Assembly (NCBI RefSeq): GCF_013106755.1
Contig: NZ_WHPF01000021.1
Coordinates: 1-64,000, forward strand
Direction: 5' to 3'
DNA: 64,000 nucleotides
Source: Limnovirga soli
GTDB lineage: Bacteria; Bacteroidota; Bacteroidia; Chitinophagales; Chitinophagaceae
Part shown: one piece after another, positions 8,242 to 16,437 of the stretch
Numbering within the stretch: position 1 is the stretch's first letter
Layout: every line of letters starts with the position of its first letter
Program-made: the position numbers and the translations under genes
The notes under the pieces: model-generated
Seen by the model: only the letters and a program-made list of their open reading frames with translations
Told to the model about the DNA's origin: nothing
Databases searched by the model: none

Positions 8242-9990
8242 TTATTTTTTATCAACTACCATGCAAACTGCACCTAATGCGGGTACGGTAATTTTTATAC
8301 CGCCTGTTGTAGTTGCCGATTTGGCTTTTAGGCTGGCATAGTTGGCGGGGCCACCAGCATCACCATAAGGACTATTGCCATTGATGAGTACCTTGCGGGA
8401 GAACTCGCCATTATCATTGCTACCTTCGAGGGTATACCAGTAATACCTGCTACCGGTAGCAAAATTTTTAAGTTTAATTTCTGCCGATAAGGCTGCACCT
8501 GTAGTATTTACAATAGTAATATTTGCCTGCCCCGAGGTATAGGTAGACGCATAGGTTTTTAAACCTGCATTACCCGACACTGTTGCATTTACCAATCTAT
8601 CGCCCAATAATTTTTGAAACAGGTACAGGTAATAAAAAGATGGGCGGGGGCTCCATTTGGCTACTCCAGGCTCATCGCCGGGACTAAAAAGACCATGGTC
8701 GTTACCATTACTCCATCCATTCATTAAATCCCAGCGGGCGGCCAGGCCATATTTGTTTTTTATGGCTTCGCCCAATACCAACACGCCAAAAGCACCACTA
8801 ACATTTGATACCTGTTGTTTGGAATCTTTTGCCCACATATTCCACTCGTCCATTACAACGGGTTTAACAGCAGCACCGTTGGTTTGCAATTTTTGTGAAA
8901 CGTAATTTATTACTTGTTGCGGTATGGTGGTTGCGGCAGCAAAGATGGTAGCCGCATTGGAATTTTGATCGTATGGGGTAAAGTAGTTGTGTACCACATA
9001 AAAATCGGCTTTATTATTTATGCCGGTCATCATGCCTGTGTTCCAGGTTTTGGCTGTGGTAGTTTGCCATGGCTCTGTAGCTTCGGCATCTAAAGTTACC
9101 GCACCTATATATATTTTTTTGCCAATTTGGGCAGCGGCTTGCTGCATAGAATCTACAAATACCTGAAAATGCTGGGCGTATAAGGCCCCGGTAATATACA
9201 ATGGTTGCCCATCTTTATTTAATGCCTGATCGATACGATAGCCCCATTCCCAGTCGCCAAAATTTTCATTACCTATTTCCCAATATTGGGTGCGGCCATT
9301 ATCATATCGTACCCAATCGGCCGCAAGATGTGCAGCTGTAGCCACCGGATTATCGCTGGTACCATAACGGGCATAGGCGTAGTTGATGGTAATAATGCCC
9401 TGATTACCGGTTTGTTGTAATAAGGTATAATAGTTGTCTAACGAGCATTGCCAGTTATAAGTGGTTTTGCCATAAATATAACCGGGATCTTTTTTGTTAC
9501 CATCCTTATCAACAAGTGTAGCGGGTGCACCGGCTGGATTAACGCCTTGCTCTGCATTCCAGAAATAAGCATCGCTGGAGCTGCCACCGGGGAAACGAAT
9601 AATATCAGGATGCAGGTTAGTTATATTGGTTACAGCACCGGGAATAGTGTTGGCGGGCCCCATCCACCAAACCGCATTATGACCAAAAACGGTAAATGGA
9701 ATTTTTGTGATAATATTCGATGCATCTACAGTAATTGTATTACTGGCAGTGGCTGGTACTGTACCATCTTCATAAGCGGGTGCGGTAAAACTGCGGGGTT
9801 TCCAATCATCTAAAAAAAAGCCAATGGTATTTGCCAAAGGTGGGTCGATAGCTGGTTCTATTACCACAGTAGTATCGCCACCACCCGGGGTAACTACACC
9901 GCCACCCGATGATTTTTTTGAACAAGCCCAAAAAAGGCTGCACATTCCTACACACAAAAACAGAGGAAAAATAATTTGTTTGCTACTCAT
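8242..9990 (-). CDS. GH51-like secreted glycosidase lipoprotein
   Basis: A 582-residue lipoprotein with lipobox LFWAC near residue 23 followed by a glycine- and proline-rich linker, so likely surface-exposed. The catalytic part resembles clan GH-A enzymes of the alpha-L-arabinofuranosidase type: IIRFPGGSSSDAYFW near the N-terminus, acid/base E242 in WEIGNENFGDW and nucleophile E382 in VVMDEWNMW, then a C-terminal beta domain. Family placement is by motif only. GH51 is the best fit, but an unclassified GH-A endo-acting enzyme (for example an endoglucanase or endoxylanase) cannot be excluded, and a surface lipoprotein is where an endo-enzyme would be expected. It lies between the glycan-binding lipoprotein and GH2 within the PUL. 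Confidence 0.72.
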   Translation of the reverse strand: MSSKQIIFPLFLCVGMCSLFWACSKKSSGGGVVTPGGGDTTVVIEPAIDPPLANTIGFFLDDWKPRSFTAPAYEDGTVPATASNTITVDASNIITKIPFTVFGHNAVWWMGPANTIPGAVTNITNLHPDIIRFPGGSSSDAYFWNAEQGVNPAGAPATLVDKDGNKKDPGYIYGKTTYNWQCSLDNYYTLLQQTGNQGIITINYAYARYGTSDNPVATAAHLAADWVRYDNGRTQYWEIGNENFGDWEWGYRIDQALNKDGQPLYITGALYAQHFQVFVDSMQQAAAQIGKKIYIGAVTLDAEATEPWQTTTAKTWNTGMMTGINNKADFYVVHNYFTPYDQNSNAATIFAAATTIPQQVINYVSQKLQTNGAAVKPVVMDEWNMWAKDSKQQVSNVSGAFGVLVLGEAIKNKYGLAARWDLMNGWSNGNDHGLFSPGDEPGVAKWSPRPSFYYLYLFQKLLGDRLVNATVSGNAGLKTYASTYTSGQANITIVNTTGAALSAEIKLKNFATGSRYYWYTLEGSNDNGEFSRKVLINGNSPYGDAGGPANYASLKAKSATTTGGIKITVPALGAVCMVVDKK

Positions 9991-10382
9991 TGGTTTTATT
10001 CAATTTAATCATAATAGCGTTATTAAAATACCGACAATACAGTTCCGGAAAATTTATTGACCCGGCTATGCAGGTACTATGAGCTTTACTTGCGTCGCAC
10101 ACTTTTACTACAACAACTGAATTGAGCAAAAGGCAAGGCAAAAATTACTGCTTTTTATACAACCAATACTCACCTGATGAACAAAGAACAGCACCCTGAA
10201 CCGAGCGTGGCAAGTAAAGCTACATTAATTTGTTATAGCCGGCTACCAAAACAACAGTATAAAAATGTGCCTGCAACAACAACAAAACGTATACACATTT
10301 GCGTTGTAGCAGGCTACATTAATTGCCTCTAACTGCCTGTTATAAAAGTATGGGATAAAAAGCCCTTACCGCTTGTGCTTAA
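9991..10382. other. 392-nt gap in the PUL holding a repeat pair and a hairpin
   Basis: Contains the paired repeat at 10083-10220. A further imperfect 12-bp inverted repeat pairs GCCTGCAACAAC (10269-10280) with GTTGTAGCAGGC (10303-10314), one mismatch, about 70 nt past the SGBP stop. A 12-nt direct repeat GCTACATTAATT occurs at 10219 and 10313. No gene seen. Confidence 0.6.
10083..10220. repeat. Repeat pair: A reverse (10083-10104) and B forward (10191-10220)
   Basis: The left unit is GCTTTA plus CTTGCGTCGCAC. The right unit is the alternative core: CCCTGA, ACCGAGCGTGG, CAAG, then the same TAAAGC tail. A GCCGGCTACCAAAA outer motif follows near 10237. It separates the SGBP and GH51-like genes. 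Confidence 0.85.
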
Positions 10383-11420
10383 CTACTCTTTTGAAAACAT
10401 GATATTATCGAAATAAATTGTTTTACCGGCTTCGAAAAGTTGAAAGGTTACATTGTTAACATCTGTAACACCCGGATAATCTACAGCCAGTTCATATTTA
10501 TAATATGTCCATTTATTGGCATTGATGGTAACTACTTTTACATTACCCCAGTTTAACCAGAACTGAACATTTTTATCTACATCGGCACCTTTAGCCCAAA
10601 AGCTAAAATATTTGTACCCACTAAGGTTAATATTGCCACCGCCCAATTGCATACCGCCCCAGGCACCGGCTGGGTCATAAGCTGCCTTCATGCTGGAAAG
10701 ACCGGTAATGGTAACATCTCCAGAGGCATTATAATCGCCACCCCAACCCCAGTTTTGAAAACCGTTATCCAGCTGATCTGAAAAAACCGTAGCCGCATTT
10801 GCTACGTTTACAAATTCCATACTGGTTACCAAATCTCCGGTTGCATTGGTAATTCTAAGGTTGCCCCTGTTTACACTGGTTGCCGGCATAGATACCACTA
10901 ATTGTTTTTTTGATTTTGAAACAATAGTGGCGTGATCATTAGTACCTTCAATTACCACACTGCTAACATCATCCAGGTTATTCCCGCTAAGTGTTACGTT
11001 GGTACCCGCCTGAAAATCGGTAGGGAAAGCAGTGGTAACACCGGGATAGGCCAATACTTTAAAAGGCACTACCAGGGTTTTACCTGCGCTATTGGTAAAA
11101 ACAATATTTTGTGGTCCACCCAATGCGGTATCGGGCACTCTGAATACCAGGGCGGTTTCAGTATTTAGTGTACTAAAAAATGGAGCGGGTACGCTATCAT
11201 TAGAGAATACAACGCTACGGATATCGCCCAGGCCAGTTCCTGTTAAGGTTAATACCACACCACCGGCTGCAGAATCGGGACTAATACCGGCTGATACAGG
11301 ATTACCCGGAGACACGGAAGGGCTGCCATCGGAATCTTTTTGGCAGGCACTTACAGCCATTGCAAGTGTTGCAAACAGAAGCAATGTGCTGATGAATGAT
11401 TTACTACATATCTTGTTCAT
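10383..11420 (-). CDS. TIG-domain surface glycan-binding lipoprotein (SusE/F-position)
   Basis: A 345-residue lipoprotein (MAVSAC lipobox near residue 26) encoded just after SusD, 22 nt away. It has two TIG/IPT Ig-like domains: PVSAGISPDSAAGGVVLTLTGTGL at about 41-65 and TAFPTDFQAGTNVTLSGNNL at about 130-150. A C-terminal all-beta domain is rich in aromatic residues (NGFQNWGWGGDYNASGD, YKYFSFWAKG, VQFWLNWGN, YFDNIMF), as in carbohydrate-binding modules. This layout matches surface glycan-binding proteins of PULs such as SGBP-B of the Bacteroides ovatus xyloglucan locus. Function in outer-surface polysaccharide capture is inferred; no enzyme motif is seen. Confidence 0.8.
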   Translation of the reverse strand: MNKICSKSFISTLLLFATLAMAVSACQKDSDGSPSVSPGNPVSAGISPDSAAGGVVLTLTGTGLGDIRSVVFSNDSVPAPFFSTLNTETALVFRVPDTALGGPQNIVFTNSAGKTLVVPFKVLAYPGVTTAFPTDFQAGTNVTLSGNNLDDVSSVVIEGTNDHATIVSKSKKQLVVSMPATSVNRGNLRITNATGDLVTSMEFVNVANAATVFSDQLDNGFQNWGWGGDYNASGDVTITGLSSMKAAYDPAGAWGGMQLGGGNINLSGYKYFSFWAKGADVDKNVQFWLNWGNVKVVTINANKWTYYKYELAVDYPGVTDVNNVTFQLFEAGKTIYFDNIMFSKE

Positions 11421-11441
11421 ATAAATGTGTATGATTAAATA

Positions 11442-13013
11442 TTAATAATAAGGTACTGGTTCTTTTGCCAACTCAGGATCTTGCAAAATTTCTCCTGCGG
11501 GAATAGGCAGAAACATATATTGCTCAGAGAAAGTTACATGTTGGGGATAGTCCATTGTACCTCTATCCTGTGCTTCAATAATTTGTTTGGCTTTGGTATA
11601 ACCCTGGCGTTGAATATCAAACCAATAATCGCCTTCAAAAGCAAACTCTACACGACGCTCATGTAAAACATCTTCCAGGGTAATTGATGATTTTGGCAAC
11701 AAGCCTGCCCGCTGACGTACCTTATTAAATGCAGATAATGCAGCTGCATCTGAAGTTGAACCTTGTTCACCCAATACTGCTTCGGCATAAATAAGCAATA
11801 CATCTGCATAACGCAGTATAATGGTATTTATACCAGAGTTCATACCCAATACGGTTTCGCCGCCAAAGGATTTTCCGGGACCTACCACATATTTTGCGAT
11901 ATTGGCACGGGTAGCATTTTTTTGGCCACCTTCGCCTGAAGGTTGGATAGTATCGTACACATAACCATTGGCCATAAATGAATTATAGGCAGCACTTGAA
12001 TTGGTTGGTTTCCATTCAGATTTTGTCCAGCCATGTTCCATCATAGAACCTTTACGGCGAATATCACCTGATTCAAATGCATTTCTAATATCCATTGATG
12101 GAGTATATAATTCCCACATGGAAGCTTCGGCTGTAGCCAGATTGCTTGGGCCACGGTCTGGATTTTTTTGATTACCAGAACCCCATGGATTACCAGTTAG
12201 CTGATGCTGAATAGAAAACATTGCCTCTATATTGTTATTATAGGCACTGGAGTTAAACATGGCACCGTAATCCTGTACCAGATCGTATTTGCCGGAATTA
12301 ATTACTTCTTCGGCTTTTATTTTAGCACTATCATAATCTTTACGATATAGGTACAATTTAGCCATCATGCCCTTAGCGGAGTATTTGGTTACTCTGCCTG
12401 GCACATCTTCTTCGGGCAAACCGGCTTCAGCTAGTTTTAGTTCTTCCAAAGCAAATTGTAATACATCAGATTTTATGTACCTGGGCACATTGGTATTACC
12501 TGATAATATCAATGCACCGGGATCGTTTACAATGGGTGCATCGCCCCATAAACGGGCAATATAAAAATAAACTGTACCTTTTATAAAGTGACATTCAGCA
12601 ATAGCTGGGTCAAGAAAAGCGGCGTTACCACCCTGTGCTTTCTTCTGCTCAAAAGCCTGAATTAAGGAGCTTGTCCAGCCACCAATTTTATAGAATACTT
12701 TCCAGGCATCAGCAATACGAACGGATGTGGAAGCAAAAGAAAAATTAAGGAATGGAGGATCATCACCGCCACCGGTATATTCATTACCTGCCATTACATC
12801 ACCAATTGCATCCATGGCCCGGTTTTCATAACCCGACCAGGGCAGTCCGTATAAGGTACTTGTGGCACCTCTTACTTCTTCGGCAGTATTATAAAAATTG
12901 GATACGGTTGTTCCATCAAGGGTTGGCCGATCCAGAAAATCTTTTTTGCACGATACCAGTGTTAATACCAGTACGAGCATAGAGACCAGCATTTTATTTT
13001 TAATCAGTTTCAT
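11442..13013 (-). CDS. RagB/SusD family nutrient-uptake lipoprotein
   Basis: A 523-residue lipoprotein (LVLTLVSC lipobox near residue 22) of the SusD family, the glycan-binding lid over a SusC transporter. Family signs are FLDRPTLDGTTVSNFYNTAEEV at the N-terminus, the SIRIADAWKVFYK-like helix, tetratricopeptide-like helices, and the conserved C-terminal block ADVLLIYAEAVLGEQG, FNKVRQRAGL, HERRVEFAFEGDYWFDIQRQG and YMFLPIPAGEILQDPEL. It follows SusC by 18 nt and precedes the SGBP by 21 nt, a tight operon. The sugar specificity cannot be read. Confidence 0.95.
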   Translation of the reverse strand: MKLIKNKMLVSMLVLVLTLVSCKKDFLDRPTLDGTTVSNFYNTAEEVRGATSTLYGLPWSGYENRAMDAIGDVMAGNEYTGGGDDPPFLNFSFASTSVRIADAWKVFYKIGGWTSSLIQAFEQKKAQGGNAAFLDPAIAECHFIKGTVYFYIARLWGDAPIVNDPGALILSGNTNVPRYIKSDVLQFALEELKLAEAGLPEEDVPGRVTKYSAKGMMAKLYLYRKDYDSAKIKAEEVINSGKYDLVQDYGAMFNSSAYNNNIEAMFSIQHQLTGNPWGSGNQKNPDRGPSNLATAEASMWELYTPSMDIRNAFESGDIRRKGSMMEHGWTKSEWKPTNSSAAYNSFMANGYVYDTIQPSGEGGQKNATRANIAKYVVGPGKSFGGETVLGMNSGINTIILRYADVLLIYAEAVLGEQGSTSDAAALSAFNKVRQRAGLLPKSSITLEDVLHERRVEFAFEGDYWFDIQRQGYTKAKQIIEAQDRGTMDYPQHVTFSEQYMFLPIPAGEILQDPELAKEPVPYY

Positions 13014-13031
13014 AGTATTAATTTTTGAAAA

Positions 13032-16000
13032 TTAAAATTCAACATTTGCACCAATGGTTACAGAACGTGGGTTTGGATAGTGTCCCATATCAATATTCTG
13101 TAGCCTGATATTATTGTTAAATACGCCCACTTCGGGATCGTATCCGCTGTAACTGGTAAATGTGTACAGGTTTTGAACAGATACATAAAAACGCATACTT
13201 GTCATCATTGCCTTTTTAGCAATTTTTTCCGGCATACGATAACCAATGGTTATATTTTGAATACGCAGATAGGAACCATCTTCAATATACCTGTCAGATA
13301 CATACACGTTGTTTACATTGGTATTGCTAAACCTGGGTAAGTCTCCATTGATATTATCCGCAGTATACCTGTTCAATACGCTGGTTAACTGGTTATAATA
13401 GGGGTTATCCATTTTCTCAGTTTGCCAACGAAGGAAATTGTAGATTTTTGACCCATAGCTGCCCTGGACAAATATTGATGCATCAAAATTTTTATACTTG
13501 AACGTATTGGTTAAGCCATAAGTAAATTTGGGCAATGGGCTACCAATATTGGTAATATCACCCTCATCGATTTTCTTATCATTATTTATGTCTTTGAACC
13601 TTATATCCCCTAACCAGGTATGTGTTGCATCAATTGAATATCCAAACTGTGGCATACTGGCATCCAGTTCTTCCTGTGTACGGAAAATGCCATCAGTTTG
13701 CAAACCATAGAAGGTACCTACTGCATCTGATGCTACTGTTTTGGTAAGGGTATAATTATCATAATAAACCTTTCCATAAAGCGCTGCACCAGTTACCAGT
13801 CTGTCTAATTGATTTTTATAATGTGTAAAAATCAGATTGGTATTCCAGGTAAAATTCTTATTGGTAATATTATGGGTAGTAATACTTAAATCTATCCCTG
13901 TATTGGTCATTTGCCCCACATTGATCAACGGGCCGGTTAAATCGTCCCAGCTATCCCCAAGACCAACAGTTCTGCCAGCAGTACCAATGATTAGCATATT
14001 AGTAGTGGTTTTCTTATACACATCCACTGTTAAATCAATCTTTCCTTTTAATATACCTACATCAATACCTGCATTTTGTGTAACTACCGATTCCCATGTT
14101 ACATCAGGATTAGCAATACCCGTTAAGAAATTAGATCCGGAACCAAAGCCCACAGGACCTGCCCAAAAGCGCACACCGCCTGTATAAAAAGGACGGGCAG
14201 CACCACCAGGAGGGTTTTGATTACCTACTGCACCATAACCTACCCTTAATTTCAAATAGCTAAAGGTAGATTTCCAATTTTCTGCAAATTTTTCATTGGT
14301 AATTGTCCAACCGGCAGATGCACCTGGGAAATAACCCCAGCGATTTGTAGGCCCGAAATTAGAAGAACCGTCTGCCCTCATACTTACTGAAAGGGAGTAC
14401 CTGTTGTCGTAGGTATAATTACCTCTGGCAAAATAGGATTCTGCGGCCCAATCGCCTTTACCGCCACCTAATTCCCAGGTAGTTTTATCACTGTTACCTG
14501 CATTTAAATCAGGAATACCGGCCTGCAGATCTACTTTTTTACCACTCATGCCTTCATAATAACTATACTGCATTTCGTGACCGGCAGTTACATTAATACC
14601 ATGTTTGCCCCAATATTTATTATAGGTTAAATAATTTCTGAGGGAATAATAATAGCTATTGCCTTTATATTCAAATAACTGGCTTTGCAGGCTGGAAGGC
14701 CCAATATAGCCTGATTGTTGTACTGCCTGATTATTATTAAGCCCAATTGAATAAGAAACCTCATTACGAAATGAAAGATTCTTTGATAATTGTAAATCAG
14801 CATACACATTACCAAACACTTGAGAACTGATAGATTTATTACCTCTTAATTGTGCCCTTGCTACCGGATTATCTGAAGCATATTGATAGCCGCTAATTAC
14901 ATTACCACCACCCCAGGTGCCATCCAGATTTTTTAATGGAATTAATGGGTTTTGAATAGCGCCCCACCAAATAGTGCCTTCAGCCGCATCGGCCAATGTT
15001 ACATTTTGTGTGGTTCTTGATACATTGGAACTAACACCCACTTTTAACCATGTTTTTAATTGGTTATCCAGGTTAAAACGCATGGCATAACGGTTAAAGT
15101 CAGATCCAATCAAAATGCCTGTCTGATCAAAATAGTTTAGCGATAAATAATAAGTAGTTTTATCCTTGCCGCCAGAAAAACTCAGGTTATGATCCTGTAT
15201 ATTTCCATTCTGGAAAATGGCATCCTGCCAATCGGTACCGCGACCTAATACGGATGGATCTTTAAATTCCTCAGTAGAATCCCTGCCCAATTCGCCTACA
15301 ATAGAGTTTTGATAAGTAGCAAATTGCTGCAGGTTCATTAAATCCAATTTACGGTATACCTGCTGCTGGCCATAATACACATCGTAGTTAATTTTGCCTT
15401 CGCCCGATTTACCTTTTTTGGTGGTAATTAATATTACACCGTTGGCTGCTTCAGAACCGTAAATAGCTTGTGCCGATGCATCTTTTAATACATCAATTGA
15501 TTCAATATCGTTGGGGTTGATAGTTGACATTACGCTATTGCTTGTTTGGCCGTCTGAGCCGCCTAAACCTGCAAAACCGGCATTGGTTTTTTCACTGTTT
15601 CTAAAACGTACTCCATCAATTACAATCAAGGGGTCGTTACTGTTAATACTGGTTACACCACGCACCCTTAGCGATACGCCACCACCAGGCTGGCCACTGT
15701 TATTTACCACATTTAAACCAGCTACTTTTCCCTGCAAAGCCTGGTCTATACCAGCTACGGGAAGGTCTTTTAATTGCTTTTGATTTACCGATGAAATGGA
15801 GGAGGTGATATTGGCCCTTTTGGTAACGCCATAACCAATTACTACCACATCATTCAGGCTTTGTGTTATAGGCATCAAAGTAATTTCCATAATGCCCGAG
15901 GCAGTAATGGCAGTTTCTACTTTTTGCATACCTACATAAGAGAAAATGATGGTGGCGGCTTTTGCCGGCACATCAAATGCAAATACACCCTGTGCATTGG

Positions 16001-16193
16001 TAACCGTAACATTTTTGGCATCTTTTACCTGTACAGTTACGCCTGCAATTGCAGCACCTTTATCGTCTTTAACGGTGCCGGTGACCCGTTTTGCTGCGCC
16101 ATTATTTTGCGCAAACAAACCAGGCAACATAAGTAGCAGTGCACATAAGGTGCAAAGCAACTTTGTTATTCTTTTTAATTTAGTTCGTGTCAT
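13032..16193 (-). CDS. SusC/RagA family TonB-linked outer-membrane transporter
   Basis: A 1053-residue TonB-dependent transporter importing oligosaccharide across the outer membrane with SusD. A signal peptide (LLCTLCALLLMLPGLFAQ) is followed by a carboxypeptidase-like regulatory domain (RVTGTVKDDKGAAIAGVTVQVKD), the SusC signature (LNDVVVIGYGVTKRANITSSISSVN), a plug domain (IDQALQGKVAGLNVVNNSG, RVRGVTSINSNDPLIVIDG) and the C-terminal barrel ending in aromatic F. The open frame extends upstream to 16433, but the start at 16193 (MTRTKLKR) is chosen. The extra 80 residues lack a leader and translate the intergenic repeat at 16274-16303. No N-terminal sigma-regulator STN domain is present, in keeping with control by the hybrid sensor. 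Confidence 0.95.
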   Translation of the reverse strand: MTRTKLKRITKLLCTLCALLLMLPGLFAQNNGAAKRVTGTVKDDKGAAIAGVTVQVKDAKNVTVTNAQGVFAFDVPAKAATIIFSYVGMQKVETAITASGIMEITLMPITQSLNDVVVIGYGVTKRANITSSISSVNQKQLKDLPVAGIDQALQGKVAGLNVVNNSGQPGGGVSLRVRGVTSINSNDPLIVIDGVRFRNSEKTNAGFAGLGGSDGQTSNSVMSTINPNDIESIDVLKDASAQAIYGSEAANGVILITTKKGKSGEGKINYDVYYGQQQVYRKLDLMNLQQFATYQNSIVGELGRDSTEEFKDPSVLGRGTDWQDAIFQNGNIQDHNLSFSGGKDKTTYYLSLNYFDQTGILIGSDFNRYAMRFNLDNQLKTWLKVGVSSNVSRTTQNVTLADAAEGTIWWGAIQNPLIPLKNLDGTWGGGNVISGYQYASDNPVARAQLRGNKSISSQVFGNVYADLQLSKNLSFRNEVSYSIGLNNNQAVQQSGYIGPSSLQSQLFEYKGNSYYYSLRNYLTYNKYWGKHGINVTAGHEMQYSYYEGMSGKKVDLQAGIPDLNAGNSDKTTWELGGGKGDWAAESYFARGNYTYDNRYSLSVSMRADGSSNFGPTNRWGYFPGASAGWTITNEKFAENWKSTFSYLKLRVGYGAVGNQNPPGGAARPFYTGGVRFWAGPVGFGSGSNFLTGIANPDVTWESVVTQNAGIDVGILKGKIDLTVDVYKKTTTNMLIIGTAGRTVGLGDSWDDLTGPLINVGQMTNTGIDLSITTHNITNKNFTWNTNLIFTHYKNQLDRLVTGAALYGKVYYDNYTLTKTVASDAVGTFYGLQTDGIFRTQEELDASMPQFGYSIDATHTWLGDIRFKDINNDKKIDEGDITNIGSPLPKFTYGLTNTFKYKNFDASIFVQGSYGSKIYNFLRWQTEKMDNPYYNQLTSVLNRYTADNINGDLPRFSNTNVNNVYVSDRYIEDGSYLRIQNITIGYRMPEKIAKKAMMTSMRFYVSVQNLYTFTSYSGYDPEVGVFNNNIRLQNIDMGHYPNPRSVTIGANVEF

Positions 16194-16273
16194 TAGCAAA
16201 CAATTAGTGGTTAATAAAAAATATATGTCTCTACATAGTTCATTTACATTGTTGTACCGGCTGTAGCCCAATG

Positions 16274-16405
16274 GGCATCGCCGCTTGCGTCGCACTCTTG
16301 TACTTTGGGCCTTATGGCAACTGATACCAAATTTTGCAGTTCTTTTGTTGTTCCTCCACTGCCCCATATTGTTCCGAACCCTGAACCGAGCGTGGCAGGT
16401 AAAGC
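16274..16405. repeat. Repeat pair: A reverse (16274-16303) and B forward (16376-16405)
   Basis: The left unit has GGCATCGCCG tail, CTTGCGTCGCAC core and a TCTTGTAC end. The right unit has GAACCCTGA, ACCGAGCGTGG, CAGG (one change from CAAG) and TAAAGC. It fills the gap between the GH31 stop and the SusC start. Confidence 0.87.
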
Positions 16406-16437
16406 TCATTGCTTTTACCTGGCTGGCTACCAAAAAC

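Noticed and set aside
16194-16433. 80-residue upstream extension of the SusC frame
   Set aside because: It has no signal peptide and encodes the intergenic repeat; the ATG at 16193 has a clean leader.
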